A model generated the notes under the pieces. That model worked only from the letters and a program-made list of their open reading frames with translations. It was not told the DNA's origin and ran no database searches. From positions 62,001 through 126,000 of the forward strand of contig NZ_JHZF01000013.1 of assembly GCF_000688295.1 (NCBI RefSeq): a DNA stretch of 64,000 nt, written 5' to 3'. Origin of the DNA: Pseudooceanicola nanhaiensis DSM 18065. GTDB lineage: Bacteria > Pseudomonadota > Alphaproteobacteria > Rhodobacterales > Rhodobacteraceae. The position numbers were made by a program, and so were the translations under genes. This document shows positions 60,326 through 64,000 of the stretch, in pieces. Position 1 is the stretch's first letter. Every line of letters starts with the position of its first letter.

Positions 60326-60415
60326 TGGCGGAGGAGGTGGGATTCGAACCCACGGTACGCTTGCACGCACGACGGTTTTCAAGACCGCTGCATTCGACCA
60401 CTCTGCCACTCCTCC
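60326..60415 (-). tRNA. tRNA-Ser (anticodon UGA)
   Basis: On the minus strand the sequence starts GGAGGAGTGGCAGAGTGG at 60415 and ends with CTCCTCC, discriminator G and an encoded CCA at 60326-60328. The anticodon stem-loop reads GCGGTCTTGAAAACCGTC with anticodon TGA. A long variable arm (CGTGCGTGCAAGCGTACG-like) and GGGTTCGAATCCC T-loop make it a class II serine tRNA of 90 nt. Its 3' end faces the PLD-containing mobile region, a common integration arrangement. Confidence 0.97.
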
Positions 60416-60645
60416 GGGTCCGGACCCGATTAGACGGGCCGGATCGATTCGGCAAACCCCCGCCGGCGGTGCAAAGACGTCACGCCGGGCGGGGCCCGGG
60501 GTGGCGGGCCGCGGGCAGGCTTCCCAAGTTCGCGGGAAAAGGCTACACTCGCTGCCAAACAACGCCCGAAAAGGGCGATCCTATCGGCAGCGCCGGGGCA
60601 ACCGGCATCGCGCGGCGCAGACCGCGACAGGCAAGAGGCAAGGGC

Positions 60646-61575
60646 ATGATTGCAGGGACTTCCGACGATTTCGGGGCCGTACGGGCCATTTCCGGCCGCA
60701 CGCTGCGCGCGGCAGGGGCGGCGGCCCTGGTGCTGGGCCTGAGCGCCTGCGTCGACGGCGGCGACTTCCCGATGTTCAAGTCCGAGGCCACGGACAGCGG
60801 CGACGAGGTCGCCACCCGCCGGGCCACGCGGCTGATCGAACGCGACATCGAGGCGCCCGAGGTCTTCCAAGTCACCGAGGCCGGGCTCTGGGACGGGCGG
60901 CCCTCGCTCGGCGGTGTCTGGGTCGCGCATCCGGACGTGAAGGAGCCCGAACGGGTCCTGATCCGCAACACCGCCAACGACAAGTTCGTCATCGGCGCCC
61001 TGTTCCGCCGCGAACGCGAGAACCCGGGCCCGCGGGTGCAGGTGTCCTCCGACGCCGCCGCGGCGCTCGGCATGCTGGCGGGCGCGCCGCAGAACCTCAA
61101 CGTCACCGCTCTCCGCCGGGAAGAGGCGCCGAAACCGGCCGCGGCCGCGGCAGAGAACACGGGATCCGCGGAGCCCGCGGCCGATCCGGCCGCGCAGGGC
61201 GCCGAGGGCGGCGCCATGGCGCTGGCCGCACCCGAGGTGAACACCGTGCCGCTCGCCTCGCCCGCGGCACCGGCGGCGCAGGTCCGCCCGCAGCCCGCCT
61301 CGGTCCCCGCGGCCCCGGCCCCGAAACCCGCGGCCTCGTCGCTGACGCGGCCCTATCTCCAGATCGGCATCTTCAGCGTCGAGGAGAACGCCCGCAACAC
61401 CGCCACCGCGATGAGCCAGCAGGGCATGGTGCCGACGGTCCGCAAGCAGTCGAGCAAGGGCAAGACCTTCTGGCGCGTGCTGATCGGCCCGGCGACGACC
61501 GAATCCGAGCGCGACGCGCTTCTCGATAAAGTGAAGGCGACGGGCTTTACCGACGCCTATGCTGTGACAAACTAG
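60646..61575 (+). CDS. SPOR-domain lipoprotein with degenerate RlpA-like barrel
   Basis: This 309-residue outer-membrane or periplasmic lipoprotein has a lipobox LGLSAC near residue 34. The middle domain (about 85-165: WDGRPSLGGVWVAHPDVKEP, RVLIRNTANDKFVIGALFRR, VQVSSDAAAALGMLAG) follows the RlpA double-psi beta-barrel pattern. The catalytic NDRGP stretch is replaced by FRRERENPGPR, so lytic transglycosylase activity is doubtful. An Ala/Pro linker leads to a C-terminal SPOR domain (YLQIGIFSVEENARNTATAM; FWRVLIGPATTESERDAL) that binds denuded septal peptidoglycan. Its position before the D-Ala-D-Ala carboxypeptidase, tmk and holB is the usual rlpA locus in Rhodobacterales. Confidence 0.85.
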   Translation: MIAGTSDDFGAVRAISGRTLRAAGAAALVLGLSACVDGGDFPMFKSEATDSGDEVATRRATRLIERDIEAPEVFQVTEAGLWDGRPSLGGVWVAHPDVKEPERVLIRNTANDKFVIGALFRRERENPGPRVQVSSDAAAALGMLAGAPQNLNVTALRREEAPKPAAAAAENTGSAEPAADPAAQGAEGGAMALAAPEVNTVPLASPAAPAAQVRPQPASVPAAPAPKPAASSLTRPYLQIGIFSVEENARNTATAMSQQGMVPTVRKQSSKGKTFWRVLIGPATTESERDALLDKVKATGFTDAYAVTN

Positions 61576-61641
61576 GCCGCCCGTGCCAGTATGGCGGGAC
61601 AACCGGACCCGCCGGAGGGTCCGGGACAGACGGAGACATTG

Positions 61642-62877
61642 ATGACCAAGACCAGAGCACAGCGCGCGCCGCGTGCGATGCTGGCAGCCCGGTGGACCTC
61701 CGCCGGGCTGAGCCTCGTTTCGGCCTGCCTTCTCACGCTCGCGACCGCCCTGCCGGCCAGCGCCTTCGACACCTCGGCCCGGGCGGCCTACGTGATCGAC
61801 GTCACGACCGGGACCGTGCTGCTGTCGAAGAACGCCGACGAGCCGCTGCCGCCCGCCTCCATGTCGAAGCTCATGACCCTCTACGTGGCCTTCGAGGCGC
61901 TCAAGGACGGCCGCCTGACGCTGGACGAGAAGCTGCCGGTCTCCTCGCACGCGATGAGCTATGGCGGCTCGACCATGTTTCTCGACACCACGGACAAGGT
62001 CGCGGTCGAGGACCTCCTGCGCGGCATCATCGTGCTGTCGGGCAACGACGCCTGCGCCGTGATCGCCGAGGCGCTCTCGCCCGACGGGACCGAGGCGGGC
62101 TTCGCGCGCTACATGACCCAGCGGGCGCAGAAGATGGGGCTCGACCATTCCACCTTCCAGAACTCCAATGGCTGGCCGGCCGAGGGTCACCGGATGTCGG
62201 TCCATGACCTCGCCCTGCTGGCGACGCACATCATCCGCGACTTTCCCGAATACTACCCGCTCTTCGCCGAGACCGAGTTCGCCTTCGATGGCCGGGCGCC
62301 GCAGAACGTGCACAACCGCAACCCGCTCCTGGGCATGGGCATCGGCGCCGACGGGCTGAAGACCGGCCATACGTCCGAGGCAGGCTACGGCCTCGTCGGC
62401 TCGGCCAAGCAGGATGACCGGCGGATCGTCTTCGCCTTCACGGGGCTCGACAGCACCACCGCGAGGGCCGAGGAGAGCCGTGCCATCGTCAACTGGGCCT
62501 TTCGCCAGTTCGCCGAGAAACAGATCGCGACATCCGGACAGGTGATCACCAGCGCCGAGGTCTTCATGGGCGCCTCGCCCGCCGTCGGCCTCACCCCGCG
62601 CGAGGATCTCGTGACCCTGCTGCCGGTGCTGGTCGGCGACACCCTCGATGCGGAGGTCGTCTACAACGGCCCGATCGTCGCGCCGGTCAAGGCGGGCGAC
62701 GAGCTGGCCGAGCTGATTCTGAAGCCCGAGGGCCTGCCCGAGACCCGCGTGCCGCTGGTCGCCGCCGCGGATGTCGCGAAGGGCGGCTTCCTCGTGAAGC
62801 TGCGCACCGCGTCGCAGCACCTGATGGAACGTTTCGGCGGAGCGGCCGAGCCTGTCCCGGCGGCGGACGCCTCTTGA
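61642..62877 (+). CDS. D-alanyl-D-alanine carboxypeptidase (PBP5/6 type)
   Basis: This 411-residue exported serine peptidase S11 has a signal peptide (about residues 12-42, ending LPASA-FDT), the SxxK nucleophile motif PASMSKLMTLY, SGN in IIVLSGNDACAV, and KTG in DGLKTGHTSEAGYG. A C-terminal PBP5-associated beta domain and an amphipathic anchoring helix (LRTASQHLMERFGG) follow. It trims the terminal D-Ala from pentapeptide stems of peptidoglycan in the periplasm. The start ATG at 61642 follows CGGAGACATT. The stop overlaps the tmk start by four bases. Confidence 0.95.
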   Translation: MTKTRAQRAPRAMLAARWTSAGLSLVSACLLTLATALPASAFDTSARAAYVIDVTTGTVLLSKNADEPLPPASMSKLMTLYVAFEALKDGRLTLDEKLPVSSHAMSYGGSTMFLDTTDKVAVEDLLRGIIVLSGNDACAVIAEALSPDGTEAGFARYMTQRAQKMGLDHSTFQNSNGWPAEGHRMSVHDLALLATHIIRDFPEYYPLFAETEFAFDGRAPQNVHNRNPLLGMGIGADGLKTGHTSEAGYGLVGSAKQDDRRIVFAFTGLDSTTARAEESRAIVNWAFRQFAEKQIATSGQVITSAEVFMGASPAVGLTPREDLVTLLPVLVGDTLDAEVVYNGPIVAPVKAGDELAELILKPEGLPETRVPLVAAADVAKGGFLVKLRTASQHLMERFGGAAEPVPAADAS

Positions 62878-63506
62878 GCCCTGCCGGATCCGGGCTCTTC
62901 ATCTCCTTCGAGGGGATCGACGGGTCCGGCAAGTCCACCCAGGCCCGGCTGCTGGCCGAGGCGCTGGAACGCTCCGGCCGCGAGGTCGTCCTGACGCGCG
63001 AGCCCGGCGGCTCTCCGGGCGCCGAGGACATCCGCAAGCTGGTGCTCGAGGGCGACCCCGACCGCTGGTCGGCCGAGACCGAGATCCTGCTCTTCACCGC
63101 CGCGCGCCGCGATCACCTCGAACGGACGATCGAACCGGCGCTCGCCGCCGGCAAGGTGGTGATCTGCGACCGCTTCGCCGATTCCACCCGGGTCTACCAG
63201 GGCGTCTCCCGGGGGGATCTGCGCGGCCTGGTCGACCGGCTGCACGCGCTGATGATCGGCCGCGAACCCGACCTGACCGTGCTGATCGACATGGACCCGG
63301 CGCAGGGCCTCTCCCGCGCGCTCGGGCGGCAGGGCACCGAGGAGCGGTTCGAAAGCTTCGGCGAGGGACTCCAGCAGAAGATGCGCGCCGCCTTCCTCGC
63401 GCTGGCCGAGGAATTTCCCGCGCGCTTCCGCAGGATCGACGGCAACCGCGGGATCGAGGCGGTGGCCAGGGATGTCCTCGCCCTCGCCGCGACGGAGCTG
63501 GCCTGA
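62874..63506 (+). CDS. tmk: Thymidylate kinase
   Basis: This 210-residue dTMP kinase makes dTDP for DNA synthesis. The P-loop is FISFEGIDGSGKSTQARLL (residues 9-27), the DR(Y/F/H) motif is VICDRFADSTRVYQG, and the substrate loop is LTREPGGSPGAEDIR. The TTG start (62874) overlaps the carboxypeptidase stop in TTGA. A LID region with DMDPAQGLSRALGRQG lacks extra catalytic arginines, as in type II enzymes. holB follows after a 251-bp gap. Confidence 0.95.
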   Translation: MSPAGSGLFISFEGIDGSGKSTQARLLAEALERSGREVVLTREPGGSPGAEDIRKLVLEGDPDRWSAETEILLFTAARRDHLERTIEPALAAGKVVICDRFADSTRVYQGVSRGDLRGLVDRLHALMIGREPDLTVLIDMDPAQGLSRALGRQGTEERFESFGEGLQQKMRAAFLALAEEFPARFRRIDGNRGIEAVARDVLALAATELA

Positions 63507-63614
63507 CGGCCGGCCCCCCCGCCCGCCACCGTCCTCGCAGGGCCCGAGGGGCAGCTGCGACCACCAATACCCTGCACCTTCCTCTGGTCCATGTATCCCC
63601 GCCGGAGGCACACC

Positions 63615-63635
63615 GCGATTTGCCCCGCAAATCGC
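63615..63635. other. Palindromic hairpin upstream of holB
   Basis: Perfect 9-bp arms GCGATTTGC (63615-63623) and GCAAATCGC (63627-63635) surround a CCC loop, 122 bp before the holB start in the 251-bp tmk-holB gap. There is no T-tract. It could be an operator, an RNA hairpin or a copy of a small dispersed repeat. Confidence 0.4.
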
Positions 63636-63757
63636 AAGGCATCGCGTGCGCGCCAAGGGCGCGCGCCTTTCGACACCGCCCCCTCGCGCCGTCCGACGAG
63701 GTCTTCACCTCCCGCCCCATCCCCCCTATCCTCCGCCCGACCAAGCCGGACCGATCC

Positions 63758-64000
63758 ATGACCGACGACACGATCCCCCAGCCCGACCGCATCGACGGCG
63801 CGCCCCATCCGCGCGACACGCCCCGGATCTTCGGGCAGGACGCCGCGCAGCAGGCGTTTCTCGAGGCGTTCAACACCGGCCACCTGCATCACGCCTGGCT
63901 GATCACCGGCCCCAGGGGCACCGGCAAGGCGACGCTCGCCTGGGCCATCGCCCGGTTCCTGCTCGCCACGCCGCCCGACGCGGGCGACGCCCTGTTCGGA
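63758..64000 (+). CDS. holB: DNA polymerase III delta-prime subunit, partial
   Basis: The first 81 residues of the clamp-loader delta-prime subunit are present before the window ends. Visible features are the N-terminal RIFGQDAAQQAFLEAFNTGH, HHAWLITGPRGTGKATLAWA (P-loop form of this ATPase fold) and IARFLL. It acts with DnaX and HolA to load the beta clamp. The position after tmk is the conserved alphaproteobacterial order. The ATG at 63758 is the only one that gives the family N-terminus. Confidence 0.93.
   Translation, partial: MTDDTIPQPDRIDGAPHPRDTPRIFGQDAAQQAFLEAFNTGHLHHAWLITGPRGTGKATLAWAIARFLLATPPDAGDALFG

Noticed and set aside
60326-60415. tRNA 3' end as a proven attachment site
   Set aside because: No second copy of the tRNA end was found by eye within the window, so integration at this tRNA remains only a hypothesis.

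Overview
The window is high-GC DNA typical of an alphaproteobacterium of the order Rhodobacterales. The evidence is the strong G/C bias at third codon positions, the gene order SPOR/RlpA-like lipoprotein - D-Ala-D-Ala carboxypeptidase - tmk - holB at the right end, an ExoY/Wzx polysaccharide cluster, an RbsABC-type sugar cassette next to a LacI regulator, and a Tpa/TauR/TauE-like group. No ribosomal RNA or replication origin is visible, so this reads as chromosomal sequence. Genus cannot be fixed by eye.

Layout. 1-3.4 kb: exopolysaccharide genes (flippase fragment, ExoY-type sugar transferase, GT2, GT4), closed by a bidirectional terminator against an HdeD-like membrane protein. 4.2-12 kb: carbohydrate catabolic locus. 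A LacI-type repressor is divergent from a sugar isomerase/epimerase, a Gfo/Idh/MocA dehydrogenase, an RbsA-like ATPase, an RbsC-like permease and an RbsB-like binding protein. An 11-bp stem terminator and a glucokinase follow. Two LacI-type half-palindromic operators 32 bp apart lie in the divergent promoter. 12-18.6 kb: membrane proteins (DUF4239, coiled-coil protein, holin-like), a phospholipase D-family protein, a YtcJ-type amidohydrolase and a CobW-type GTPase. 18.8-32.2 kb: a long run of minus-strand genes. In transcription order they are acyl-CoA dehydrogenase, class III CoA-transferase, taurine/hypotaurine:pyruvate aminotransferase, MocR/TauR-like regulator, aldehyde dehydrogenase, TauE/SafE exporter and a complete dipeptide-type ABC importer. 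A divergent LysR gene, a second class III aminotransferase and a CMD-family protein follow on the plus strand. I read this as an organosulfur/amine catabolic island. Sulfoacetaldehyde acetyltransferase (Xsc) is absent, which favours a sulfinate (hypotaurine-like) route over the classical taurine route.

35.7-42.3 kb: an AraC regulator and a set of exported proteins: a tandem retropepsin-PDZ protein, two small secreted proteins, an M13 zinc peptidase and an SH3-domain protein. 43-50.9 kb: a four-gene type I secretion operon. It has two ABC subunits with complementary loss of NBD motifs, an HlyD adaptor, and a 914-residue protein with 17 tandem Pro/Gln-rich 24-residue repeats and one VCBS domain.

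51-60.3 kb: a less GC-rich mobile/defence region. It carries a cytoplasmic trypsin-like protease + Trypco1 + GNAT operon behind an 18-bp perfect palindrome. Next is an IS110-family remnant that has replaced the catalytic N-terminus of a large serine recombinase, then a small HTH gene. A translationally coupled pair follows: a protein with a DUF6361-like motif and a 777-residue protein with two PLD HxK motifs. The region ends at the 3' end of tRNA-Ser(UGA). 60.6-64 kb is core cell-envelope and DNA-replication sequence. The strongest candidates for undescribed systems are the PLD pair, the protease-Trypco1-GNAT operon and the asymmetric type I exporter.
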